Origin: a bacterium
Lineage (GTDB): Bacteria; CSSED10-310; JAJRTK01
Direction of reading: 5' to 3'
NCBI GenBank assembly: GCA_024278345.1
Contig: JAJRTK010000376.1
Location: 1-13,730, forward strand
Length of the DNA: 13,730 nt
Below the pieces are notes generated by a model. It worked only from the letters and a program-made list of their open reading frames with translations, was not told the origin of the DNA and did no database searches. A program made the translations under genes and the position numbers. Within the stretch, counting starts at the first letter, position 1; every line of letters begins with the position of its first letter. This document shows positions 1-5,943 of the stretch, in pieces.

Positions 1-467
1 CTCGCCAATCCCTTCTGGGCATTTGGCCCGGAAACACCTAGCATCACCGTCATTTCAGTTCGGTCATCCACCCCGAGATCTTCCGTGAAATGGTAGAATT
101 CCAGGTGCTCCAGAAGAGCGCTTCGGGTTTCTTGCTCGGTCATGAGCATGAAGGCGTTGGGAAGGCAATAGACCGTACACCAAGCCAAGAGCCTTCCCTT
201 CACGGTGGCGAAGACTGTCGGCTGCCCTTGACCTGGAGCCAGGACCTTCACATTGTTGGTGGTCATGTTGTGGAGAAAGCTGACCCGGTCCTCTCCGGTC
301 AGGCGGAGGCGGCCGTAGTGGGAGAGCTCGTAGACGCCCCAGTGATCGCGGAGCGCACGAGCTTCCTCCAAAGGTTCCGAAAATTGTTCCGGGACCTCGA
401 AATCAGCGCGAGTCGTAAAGATGGCGCCGAGCTTACTGAAATCAGAAGAGAGAGCTGTTTGCTTCAT
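1..467 (-). CDS. YgfZ/GcvT-type folate-binding protein, N-terminal part (runs off the left edge)
   Basis: The minus frame from ATG at 467 stays open to the window edge, giving 155 residues of an incomplete gene. Residues about 35-135 match the start of the YgfZ/GcvT folate-binding fold: WGVYELSHYGRLRLTGEDRV (43-62), then FLHNMTTNNVK (64-74), then VKGRLLAWC (89-97). The KGR motif (90-92) is typical of YgfZ/CAF17-like proteins, which use tetrahydrofolate to help assemble or repair certain Fe-S enzymes; glycine-cleavage T-protein is the related alternative. The start is supported by GGAG five bases upstream of ATG. The stop of the 312-residue gene lies 28 bases upstream, so the two are probably cotranscribed. 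The family is fairly secure; choosing YgfZ over GcvT is inference because the C-terminal half is missing. Confidence 0.82.
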   Translation of the reverse strand, partial: MKQTALSSDFSKLGAIFTTRADFEVPEQFSEPLEEARALRDHWGVYELSHYGRLRLTGEDRVSFLHNMTTNNVKVLAPGQGQPTVFATVKGRLLAWCTVYCLPNAFMLMTEQETRSALLEHLEFYHFTEDLGVDDRTEMTVMLGVSGPNAQKGLA

Positions 468-495
468 GATTGCTCCGTTTCCAGGTAGTTCGCCA

Positions 496-1434
496 TCAGA
501 TTCCGTCCCGTTGCTGTTGAATGCGAACGAAACGATCGACCTTTTGCCGCAGGACATCCCTGGCCGAACGTTGCTTCGAGGCGCGTTTCCGGCCCAACGT
601 CGTATTCAGCAAAGTCATTTCATCGCTGGGCGAGCTCAGGCGAAGCAGCCGAACATGTCCCCGGTTGCTCAGGTCTCGGATCAGACCGCACAAGAGGTTC
701 GCCAACCGCCGCAAACAGGCAATGGGAAACCCCAAAGACGCGGAGTCGGCCAAGGCATCGAGCTGATCGTCGATCTGGATGTCAATGGATTCCAGCTCGT
801 CCTGGAATTGCTCGCCGTCCAGACAACTCCGATCCACGAGCTGGCGCACGTGGAAAAGAGCGGGCCCCCAGCCAAGCGGCTGTTGTGAGTCGCTGGAGTT
901 TTGCGGCTGGAGACCGATTCCAACGGCTCGAGCTATTTCCAGGAGCGCTGGAACAAAATGTGCCTCCAGCACGGGGCTTTTCAGGTAGAGGACGAACCCT
1001 TCCTCCACCCTCTCCAGGTGGACCATCAAGGAAAAATCTCCCAAGCGGCGGATGGAATCCAAGGGGAGAAATGGGGCCCGGGCAAATAAGATGGCGTCGT
1101 GGGCCTGGTGCAACGTGGAAGCGATGAGCTCGAGATCCCGGATATCAACATGTTCGGCTTCCACCCAAAGGCGACCGACGCCCAGATCTTTTCTTGCTTC
1201 TTCCTCTTCTTCTTCCGCCCTGCGCCTCAAGCCGTCGAGAACCATTTCAAGCTCGGACAATTGGCTGCTGAGCTCGCGGTGGTACTGGAGGATTTCACTG
1301 GCCGCCGGGGCGGCGCAACCCAATTCCTCCAGCCTGCTCAAGAGGGCTCCATTCCGAAGAATGCACTCGGTGATTGAACCCCTCAGATGAGTCATTTTGA
1401 GTAAAAGTTCCGGATTTACTTGAGAAGAGAGCAT
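496..1434 (-). CDS. Hypothetical 312-residue helical protein, possible degenerate CheA-like core
   Basis: I do not recognise this protein with confidence. It is 312 residues, has no signal peptide or membrane helix, and is mostly helical. A charged coiled-coil stretch with a run of six glutamates sits near residues 55-83, and a mixed alpha/beta part at about 88-175. Residues about 226-277 (LGFPIACLRRLANLLCGLIR at 234-253, then DLSNRGH) faintly resemble the CheA segment after the dimerisation helices, where MVP and RLVRDLA motifs normally occur. No ATPase domain follows, so this is a weak idea only. ATG at 1434 has GAGG about ten bases upstream, a modest ribosome-binding site; Met14 (1395) is an alternative start. 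It lies 28 bases upstream of the YgfZ-like gene and is divergent from the tRNA. The reading frame is well supported; the function is unknown. Confidence 0.68.
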   Translation of the reverse strand: MLSSQVNPELLLKMTHLRGSITECILRNGALLSRLEELGCAAPAASEILQYHRELSSQLSELEMVLDGLRRRAEEEEEEARKDLGVGRLWVEAEHVDIRDLELIASTLHQAHDAILFARAPFLPLDSIRRLGDFSLMVHLERVEEGFVLYLKSPVLEAHFVPALLEIARAVGIGLQPQNSSDSQQPLGWGPALFHVRQLVDRSCLDGEQFQDELESIDIQIDDQLDALADSASLGFPIACLRRLANLLCGLIRDLSNRGHVRLLRLSSPSDEMTLLNTTLGRKRASKQRSARDVLRQKVDRFVRIQQQRDGI

Positions 1435-1474
1435 CCTGTTCCATCCTCGATGCGGAAAACCTCAATCCCAGGCG

Positions 1475-1503
1475 TTGCCATTGTCGCGAATTGTGGCTAT
1501 AAG
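1475..1503 (+). promoter_or_regulatory. Sigma70-type promoter of the tRNA-Leu gene
   Basis: TTGCCA (1475-1480) and TATAAG (1498-1503) are separated by exactly 17 bases. This predicts a transcript start near 1510 and a leader of about 18 bases before the mature tRNA 5' end at 1528. Spacing, consensus and position all fit; no experimental evidence. Confidence 0.7.
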
Positions 1504-1527
1504 AGTTGCGTTCTTCAAAGAACGACT

Positions 1528-1615
1528 GCCGGAGTGGTGGAATTGGTAGACGCGCTGGACTCAAAATCCAGTGTCCCTTGCGGACGTGGGGGTTCGAGTC
1601 CCCCCTCCGGCACCA
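1528..1615 (+). tRNA. tRNA-Leu, anticodon CAA, CCA end encoded
   Basis: A complete class II tRNA. The acceptor stem pairs GCCGGAG (1528-1534) with CTCCGGC (1605-1611), followed by discriminator A1612 and an encoded CCA (1613-1615). The D arm contains GGTAGACGCG. The anticodon stem CTGGA/TCCAG encloses the loop CTCAAAA, which places CAA at positions 34-36, so it reads the leucine codon UUG. A long variable arm (TGTCC with GGACG) and a T arm with the GGGGG/CCCCC stem around TTCGAGT complete the fold. The 88 bases including CCA are normal for tRNA-Leu. It is the only plus-strand gene here and is convergent with the flavin reductase gene, whose stop lies 25 bases beyond. I see no obvious terminator between them. 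Confidence 0.97.
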
Positions 1616-1640
1616 CCGGCGCGCAGCTTGGCAACTCGCA

Positions 1641-2150
1641 TCAGTAGCCGCGCCCCGACTTGCGCCGATAGCTTTTCGGCCTGTCGCCATGGAGAACCCG
1701 CCCCTCCTCCACGGCTCCAAAAAGAACTGCGTGATCTCCGCCATGCCATTCGTCCACCAACCGGCACCGAAGATAGGCCATGGCATCTTGAAGGATGGGG
1801 GCACCCAATTCAGTTGATCCGTGGGGAAGCTCCAGGATTTCTTGCTTGCCCAGCCCCTTCCAAAACCGTTTGACGAGCTTCCCCCGGTCTTCCTGGCCGA
1901 TGACGTGGACGACGAGCTCTCCAGTTTTTTTGATCAATTCGTAGGCTGGCCGAGCAGGGTTCATGGCAACCATGAGCATCAACGGCTCGAAGGAGACCTG
2001 CTGGACGAATGAAGCCAGGAAACCGGCTGTTTCTTCGTCGTTGCCAGCGGTGATGATGAACAGTCCGCTGCCCACCGCGCCCATGGCTTCGCCCACAGGG
2101 TCTGGCCCATCCGGATCTTTCCCGGGATGGCGCTCATCGGGTTGCGTCAC
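1641..2150 (-). CDS. Flavin reductase-like FMN-binding protein
   Basis: A 169-residue protein of the flavin reductase-like (FMN-binding split barrel) family, which binds FMN or FAD and uses NAD(P)H or a partner protein to reduce it. Visible features are the entry strand GSGLFIITAG (27-36), the flavin-contact region ASFVQQVSFEPLMLMVAMNP (46-65) and the late GDHAVLFGAVEEG (138-150), where family members carry a GDH(T)-type motif. No fused rubredoxin or other domain is seen. The start is GTG at 2150, preceded by GAGGAG and AAAGGA, and the stop is TGA. It follows the aldo/keto reductase by 55 bases and is probably cotranscribed with it. Family assignment is good; substrate and partner cannot be read from the sequence. 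Confidence 0.85.
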   Translation of the reverse strand: MTQPDERHPGKDPDGPDPVGEAMGAVGSGLFIITAGNDEETAGFLASFVQQVSFEPLMLMVAMNPARPAYELIKKTGELVVHVIGQEDRGKLVKRFWKGLGKQEILELPHGSTELGAPILQDAMAYLRCRLVDEWHGGDHAVLFGAVEEGRVLHGDRPKSYRRKSGRGY

Positions 2151-2205
2151 GAGTCCTTTCTCCTCTTTTCATGCCCAGCCGGCCTTTCACGTGCCCGCGG
2201 CAAAG

Positions 2206-3198
2206 CTAGCGGAAATCGGGTTCTTGTATCGGTTTGTTGCCCAAGATTCCCTCGATCTCATTCATCGTCGCCTCGTCGAGCTTGGCGGCGACCTTCAGGG
2301 CATCCATGTTTTCGGCCACCTGCTCCGCCCGGGAGGCGCCCGTGATGACGGTGCTGACATCGGGATTCTTCAGGCACCAGGCCAAGGCCAATTGAGCCAT
2401 CGTACAGCCAAGTTTTTCGGCGATGGGCGTCATTTCTTTGACCTTCTCGATCTTGTCGGCGGCTTCTTCTCCCACGAGCTTGCTGCGGAGCCATTCGTAC
2501 CCCGACAGAGTCGCCCGAGAACCCTCGGGAACACCATCATTGTATTTTCCCGTGAGCAGACCACTGGACAAGGGACTCCAGATGGTGGTCCCCAGCCCGA
2601 GCTCGCTGTAGAGGCGCCGGTACTCTTTCTCTACGCGCTCCCGGTGGAACATGTTGTACTGGGGTTGTTCCATGGTGGGCGGGATGAGATGCTCCCGCCT
2701 GGCCACCAGATGAGCCTCCATGATCTGCTGAGCCGTCCACTCACTGGTACCCCAATAATAGGCCTTGCCTCGGTTGATCAAGAAGGTCATGGCCCGCACT
2801 GTTTCTTCGATGGGAGTATGGAAATCTGGCCGGTGACAGAACAGGAGATCGACGGTTTCCAGTCCCAACCGTCCCAAAGCCGCTTCGGTTCCTTCCACCA
2901 CGTGCTTGCGGCTCAAGCCCCGCTGGTTGGGCCCCTGACCGCCCCAAAAAATCTTGGTGGAGATCACGAAATCCGACCGTTTCCAGTCCATCCGCTTCAG
3001 GACATTGCCCATCACCGTTTCCGCGTTTCCTGAAGCGTAGACCTCCGCGTTGTCGAAGAAATTGACCCCCGCTTCTCGGGCGGCCTTCATGCAATCACCG
3101 GCCACCGTTTCGCCGACCTGGCCCCCATAAGTGACCCACGCACCAAGGGAGAGAGCCGAGACCTGCAAACCCGAGCTTCCAAGATACCGATATTCCAT
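2206..3198 (-). CDS. Aldo/keto reductase, Kv-beta-like (AKR6) type
   Basis: A full-length 330-residue NADPH-dependent aldo/keto reductase with a (beta/alpha)8 barrel that reduces carbonyl compounds in the cytoplasm. The catalytic tetrad is visible: Asp49 and Tyr54 in [11 protein letters not shown], Lys82 in STKIFWGG, and His122 in LLFCHRPD. The C-terminal [17 protein letters not shown] (about 286-302) fits the cofactor phosphate-binding segment. The opening [19 protein letters not shown] and the [15 protein letters not shown] stretch resemble the voltage-gated potassium channel beta-subunit-like branch; bacterial members are soluble enzymes, so no channel is implied. ATG at 3198 is preceded by GAGGAG and AAGGA. 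A flavin-reductase gene follows 55 bases downstream, and the 115-base leader carries an inverted repeat. Substrate is unknown. Confidence 0.93.
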   Translation of the reverse strand: MEYRYLGSSGLQVSALSLGAWVTYGGQVGETVAGDCMKAAREAGVNFFDNAEVYASGNAETVMGNVLKRMDWKRSDFVISTKIFWGGQGPNQRGLSRKHVVEGTEAALGRLGLETVDLLFCHRPDFHTPIEETVRAMTFLINRGKAYYWGTSEWTAQQIMEAHLVARREHLIPPTMEQPQYNMFHRERVEKEYRRLYSELGLGTTIWSPLSSGLLTGKYNDGVPEGSRATLSGYEWLRSKLVGEEAADKIEKVKEMTPIAEKLGCTMAQLALAWCLKNPDVSTVITGASRAEQVAENMDALKVAAKLDEATMNEIEGILGNKPIQEPDFR

Positions 3199-3223
3199 GT
3201 TCCTTACTCCTCACTTTTCGTAG

Positions 3224-3245
3224 ACAAGAGATCGTTTTCTCTTGT
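3224..3245 (-). promoter_or_regulatory. 8-bp inverted repeat in the aldo/keto reductase leader
   Basis: ACAAGAGA (3224-3231) and TCTCTTGT (3238-3245) are perfect inverted arms around a six-base centre, ending 26 bases upstream of the reductase start codon. It could be a repressor operator or a leader hairpin. It is AT-rich compared with its surroundings. I could not place a convincing promoter beside it. Confidence 0.35.
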
Positions 3246-3313
3246 TCTGGAACTTCTTCAAGAACTTGCCGGGGTATTTCACCCATCAGCCGTTCAGAAT
3301 CCGTCGTTTTCCA

Positions 3314-3715
3314 TCAACTCGCTTTGCTCATCCTCCAGGCATCCGCTTCGAGCTCTGGACCGGCGAAGTCTGAACCCTCCAACGGACTCTCCAGTTCCCG
3401 AAGATCCTCCAAAAGTGCCTCGACGAGCGCTTCTTGCACCGTGATTTCTTCCTCTAAATCCAGTGCTTCCTCCCGCAGCGAATCCGCCAAATCCTGGTAG
3501 AGCTCCGAGATTGTTTGCCATCGTTGCGGGTCCTCCACCACGAGGCGCATGCTTGCCCGCTCCAAGGCGTCCATCCGCTGGATTTCCGGTTCGATGACCG
3601 TGTCGAGGGTTTCCCGGCGTTCCAAACTCTTCCTCCGAAGCTCCGCGATCACCCGACGGGTCATGCTGGCTGCTTGAAGCACTCGGCTCCATTCCTTCCT
3701 GGACTTCTTTTCCAT
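3314..3715 (-). CDS. Small charged coiled-coil protein, function unknown
   Basis: A 133-residue protein that is almost entirely helical and acidic toward its C terminus, with heptad-like spacing through residues about 20-50 and 70-115 (for example EEALDLEEEITVQEALVEAL). It has no cysteine, signal peptide or membrane segment. Length and character resemble small helical chaperone-like proteins such as FlgN or FliT, but no flagellar or secretion gene is nearby and I do not assign it. The start is fixed by an excellent Shine-Dalgarno, AAGGAGG, nine bases before ATG (minus strand, 3731-3725). This favours it over a longer overlapping frame from 3845 whose composition looks non-coding. It lies 115 bases upstream of the aldo/keto reductase. 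Confidence 0.72.
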   Translation of the reverse strand: MEKKSRKEWSRVLQAASMTRRVIAELRRKSLERRETLDTVIEPEIQRMDALERASMRLVVEDPQRWQTISELYQDLADSLREEALDLEEEITVQEALVEALLEDLRELESPLEGSDFAGPELEADAWRMSKAS

Positions 3716-4072
3716 GGCTCGGTTCCTCCTTAGAGCTCACGGAGAAAGCAAAGTCCAGGCCAACTTCTTTTTCCAATTCTCCGCCGTCAATTTGGCTGTC
3801 GCGCCTCGCCTTTTCATCGCCCTTGGCAGGTCTGTGTGCATCCATCCGATGAGGCGCTGTCGCCTCGACTGCGATGAAAGGGTCTTTTGCACAGCCGAGG
3901 GCGGCTGTGGTCCATCAGGTGGCCGAGATGATGACCAGTGCCTTGGCTCCAGCCACTGACAACAACCTTGACACCCCGGCGTCAAGATTCTTTCCCTTCT
4001 CCAGGTGCTGCAGGTCCCCGCCGTGATCTCGGCTCCGCCGCGGAAGCTGACCCGGCAACCGCACGAGAACAC
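3716..4072. other. Intergenic stretch between the toxin remnant and the coiled-coil gene
   Basis: No convincing gene. It holds the Shine-Dalgarno of the coiled-coil gene (3725-3731), a hairpin GAGGCG-CTGT-CGCCTC (3851-3866), a second hairpin with 6-bp arms CTTGAC/GTCAAG (3967-3986), and one copy of the interspersed repeat (3991-4040). On the minus strand the 3967-3986 hairpin is followed only by a weak GTTGTTGT tail, so it is at best a poor terminator for the toxin-antitoxin transcript. Open frames across the stretch are rich in Arg, Ser and Gly and look like shadows. Confidence 0.5.
3991..4040 (-). repeat. Interspersed repeat, copy A, 3' of the toxin remnant
   Basis: This 50-base unit shares a 15-base block (TTTCCCTTCTCCAGG, 3991-4005 on plus) and a 30-base block (4011-4040) with copy B at 4877-4928. 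The blocks are identical, separated by 5 bases here and 7 in copy B. The 30-base block contains alternating GCCG and CGGC modules that can form small hairpins. It ends 32 bases past the toxin stop codon, in the same orientation relative to transcription as copy B. Confidence 0.8.
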
Positions 4073-4355
4073 TCACTCCTCACTGCCGCGGTGCCGCCAC
4101 GCGCTTTGCGTCTGATCGCGCATCACGATCAGGAGACTTGGCCATTGCTCTTCCGCGACAACCGTGAGCGCCTGCAGCACCCGCTGGTGGATCTTCACTC
4201 GATTTGGTTGCCTGAGTCGAACGATCAAGATCCCACAATGCGGCTGAAGGCGCCGCGAAGTAAATCCCTTGTCTGTGGTCACCAGGATTCGCCCTTCTCT
4301 CTGGGCTTTCTCCCACAGAATCGCATCGGATATTCTCATCGACCAATAGCTTCAC
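4073..4355 (-). pseudogene. DUF5615 PIN-like toxin, broken by an internal deletion and frame change
   Basis: The gene begins at GTG 4355, overlapping the antitoxin TGA as GTGA, the usual arrangement for these pairs. The first frame reads VKLLVDENI, the canonical start of DUF5615 proteins, whose DEN acidic residues belong to the PIN-like active site. After that the frame loses similarity. The rest of the family appears in another frame from about 4339: SDAILWEKAQREGRILVTT, then DKGF (acidic PIN position), GILIVRLRQP, and a helical tail to TGA at 4073. The segment normally between DENI and SD (first helix and second strand, roughly 20-25 residues) is missing. An 88-residue protein from ATG 4339 would lack the first catalytic strand. 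I therefore read it as a deletion-inactivated VapC-like RNase toxin; sequencing error is unlikely to remove this many codons. Confidence 0.75.
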
Positions 4356-4588
4356 AGCGCACCTGCAAGTAGCTCCAGCGGCGTGATCTGTTCTTCGGCC
4401 AACGAAGCCGCATAGTCGAGACAAGCGAAGATGTCTTCTGGCTTCAGCGTAGGATACTCCTCCAAAAGCTCCTCGGGCGTATCCCCCGCGGCAAGCATTC
4501 GCACAATCTGATGGACTGGAAGTCTGGTGCCTTTGATGCAGGCCTGTCCATGACAAACCTGAGGATCTATGGAAATTCGTTCATGCAT
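4352..4588 (-). CDS. DUF433 family antitoxin (VapB-like partner of DUF5615)
   Basis: A 78-residue DUF433 protein, the usual antitoxin of DUF5615 toxins: a small winged or helix-turn-helix-type domain that binds DNA and neutralises the toxin. The opening MHERISIDPQVCHGQACIKG followed by TRLPVHQIVRML is the family signature (ID..VC.G.ACIKGTRLPV), and DTPEELLEEYPTLKPEDIFA (36-55) is the conserved second helical part. ATG at 4588 is chosen because GGAGGT lies six bases upstream. The frame also continues upstream to a GTG at 4774, but that 62-residue extension has no family similarity. The TGA overlaps the toxin GTG. The gene is intact while its toxin is not, so it is either an orphan or a surviving autoregulator. 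Confidence 0.88.
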   Translation of the reverse strand: MHERISIDPQVCHGQACIKGTRLPVHQIVRMLAAGDTPEELLEEYPTLKPEDIFACLDYAASLAEEQITPLELLAGAL

Positions 4589-4631
4589 GAATTTACCTCC
4601 AGTAATCTTTTTAACATGGCGATGCCTTGTT

Positions 4632-4782
4632 CTCAGCTCGTGCATATCTTTGCCAGAATCCCGGCTCAACTTCGATTTCATCGGGCTTCCACGAATTGGC
4701 GGAAAGCTCCTCGCCCGGCCGATGGGAAGCCCCATGACATGGGGATCGAACCCCACGGAGTCCAAGTTATGCACGAGCTGAG
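4632..4782. repeat. 15-bp inverted repeat flanking a 121-base unassigned core
   Basis: CTCAGCTCGTGCATA (4632-4646) and its exact reverse complement TATGCACGAGCTGAG (4768-4782) face each other across 121 bases. The core carries further inverted pairs, GGGCTTCC (4683-4690) with GGAAGCCC (4725-4732), and the palindromic GGGGATCGAACCCC (4741-4754). It could be a miniature element or just a folded leader. No transposase or target duplication is visible. Confidence 0.4.
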
Positions 4783-4809
4783 TTCAGAGCAGCATGGTGG
4801 ACATTGCAT
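4678..4809 (-). CDS. Candidate 43-residue Cys/Trp-rich leader ORF
   Basis: A short minus frame starting at ATG 4809 encodes MQCPPCCSELSSC and continues to 43 residues with three tryptophans (16, 19, 26), ending at TGA 4678. The reason to list it is the very strong Shine-Dalgarno AGGAGGTG (minus, 4824-4817) seven bases before the ATG, downstream of an extended -10 element. Composition is unusual and I recognise no family. It ends 89 bases before the antitoxin start. It may be a leader peptide, a decayed gene start, or chance. Confidence 0.22.
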   Translation of the reverse strand: MQCPPCCSELSSCITWTPWGSIPMSWGFPSAGRGAFRQFVEAR

Positions 4810-4840
4810 GGTCGGCCACCTCCTGTTGGAAATCCATACG

Positions 4841-4876
4841 ACTATACCAGACCACTACCTTATGGGGCACTACCTT
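4841..4876 (-). promoter_or_regulatory. Extended -10 promoter with tandem 9-base repeats, upstream of the antitoxin
   Basis: On the minus strand TGGTATAGT (4849-4841) is a good extended -10 element; there is no clear -35. Just upstream, AAGGTAGTG occurs twice as a direct repeat with a 15-base period (4876-4868 and 4861-4853). Tandem operators beside the core promoter are typical of autoregulated toxin-antitoxin operons. The predicted transcript would start near 4834, about 245 bases before the antitoxin ATG, which is long for such an operon. Confidence 0.4.
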
Positions 4877-4928
4877 TTTCCCTTCTCCAGGCGCAGGGCA
4901 GGTCCCCGCCGTGATCTCGGCTCCGCCG
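4877..4928 (-). repeat. Interspersed repeat, copy B, 3' of the exported-protein gene
   Basis: This is the second copy of the unit at 3991-4040 (15-base and 30-base identical blocks around a variable 7-base spacer). It ends 21 bases past the TAA of the exported-protein gene. With flanking sequence it forms a hairpin: GTGATC (4911-4916) with GATCAC (4935-4940), and inside it TCGGC with GCCGA around TCC, leaving a CCCCT bulge. No U-tract follows, so it is not a classical intrinsic terminator. Confidence 0.8.
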
Positions 4929-4949
4929 ACCCCTGATCACCGAGTCCCC

Positions 4950-5729
4950 TTACCAGCCCAGAGCCTTTTGGTAGCTTCTCTCGAGCTGGGCGTGAATCTC
5001 AAGGTACTTCTTGTACTGGCGAGGCCGTTTGAGAGAGAGCCTCTCAATGCGGTTGTAGAGCTCCTGCTGGCGGACGATCCGAGCTTCGATCCTCGGAGCC
5101 AGCCTCTGATAAATCGCCCGGTGCTCCACGGTCCAAACTTCGAGACCGGAGCTGGGATACTTGCTGTAAACAGCGGCGATCTCGTCCAAGGTGAGCTGTT
5201 GGCAATAGGTTTGAGCCTCGAGGCGCAAGATCTCACAGACGGATCGCTCCAAGCCACCGCAGTTGATGGAAACACCTTCGAGGGCCAGGCAGCCTGGCTT
5301 CACCAGACAGCCTTCATCATCGAGCAAGAGGAGACCGATATAGCTGGAGCGGAGGGCAATGTTTCCAGACAATCCCTCAGCCCGGATCTCCAACGTGCTA
5401 CGCTTGGCTGGAAGCTCCACGTCCAGCCAATAAATGGGTGCCGGCCCTTCGGCCCGAATCTCCCCAAGTCGCCGGCCGCCCCAAAAAACAGGCAGCCGCA
5501 ACGAAGAAGCTCCTTCCAGCGGGCCGCTCACCCCTACGCGCCCCTTCTTCGAAGAAGGGCATTCCAAGTCGATTTGCGCCTTGTAAACGGAGGCTTCGGC
5601 GGTAAAGACGTGAGAGCCCACGTGAAGCTCGGTCTCTTCGGCGTTCGCCGAGACAGCCAGCGTGATGAGTGCGAAACCGAGACCCAAACGAAGCCCCGTG
5701 GGCCAAAAAGTTTTTTTCTTTTTACTCAT
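4950..5729 (-). CDS. Exported six-cysteine protein, function unknown
   Basis: A 259-residue protein with a clear Sec signal peptide: MSKKKK charged start, a hydrophobic core at about 14-27 (LRLGLGFALITLAV), and an ANA-EE cleavage site after residue 30. The start at ATG 5729 is chosen because GGAG lies six bases upstream and the signal peptide begins there; the frame extends 61 residues further upstream without sense. The mature protein has a beta-rich half (31-135) and a helical half (160-259). Six cysteines (57, 141, 147, 157, 165, 176) suggest disulfides in the periplasm. The C terminus is basic and helical with many Arg and Tyr. I recognise no family. It lies after a likely terminator, so it probably has its own promoter. 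The interspersed repeat follows its stop. Confidence 0.8.
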   Translation of the reverse strand: MSKKKKTFWPTGLRLGLGFALITLAVSANAEETELHVGSHVFTAEASVYKAQIDLECPSSKKGRVGVSGPLEGASSLRLPVFWGGRRLGEIRAEGPAPIYWLDVELPAKRSTLEIRAEGLSGNIALRSSYIGLLLLDDEGCLVKPGCLALEGVSINCGGLERSVCEILRLEAQTYCQQLTLDEIAAVYSKYPSSGLEVWTVEHRAIYQRLAPRIEARIVRQQELYNRIERLSLKRPRQYKKYLEIHAQLERSYQKALGW

Positions 5730-5812
5730 GCCATTCTCCAGGCTGAGTTCAACGCAAGGCAAAACAGAGGGGGACTGGGCCATGGCGGCCCCGATTCTGT
5801 TCAAGGGTCCTG

Positions 5813-5848
5813 AAAAAGGCGACTGGCGGCGGACGGATTGCCGCCGCC
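5813..5848 (-). terminator. Likely terminator after the Ser/Thr kinase gene
   Basis: On the minus strand GGCGGCGG and CCGCCGCC form a perfect 8-bp GC stem around an 8-base loop (plus 5825-5848). A run of five T (5817-5813) follows seven bases after the stem. The gap to the T-run is longer than ideal, but the position, 95 bases past the kinase stop and 84 bases before the next start codon, fits. Confidence 0.5.
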
Positions 5849-5943
5849 GGGAGCGGAAAACAACCCAAAGAGAAGAACTCGGTTCCTCAGATTTCTTCCT
5901 TGCAAGGGGCACCCTCCTCGGCCCGTCAAAAGCTCTTCAGGAT

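Noticed and set aside
90-488. Plus-strand open frame of 132 codons
   Set aside because: It is antisense to the YgfZ/GcvT-like gene, whose motifs are clear on the minus strand; no ribosome-binding site or family similarity on plus.
3294-3845. Minus-strand 183-codon frame overlapping the coiled-coil gene
   Set aside because: Its composition is dominated by Gly, Arg and Ser in the overlap, and the alternative frame at 3314-3715 has an ideal AAGGAGG site and a normal helical composition. Its first 45 residues look more protein-like, so a decayed upstream gene cannot be fully excluded.
3737-4072. Minus-strand 111-codon frame after the toxin remnant
   Set aside because: It runs through the interspersed repeat and two hairpins, has Cys/Arg/Trp-rich composition and no ribosome-binding site.
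4741-4754. T-arm-like sequence GGGGTTCGATCCCC on the minus strand, suggesting a tRNA or tmRNA end
   Set aside because: The loop is only six bases, no acceptor or anticodon stem can be drawn around it, and no CCA follows. It is better read as a short palindrome.
3991-4928. Integron cassette bounded by attC sites
   Set aside because: The two repeats lack the RYYYAAC/GTTRRRY core pairs and the long imperfect stem of attC, and no integrase is present.
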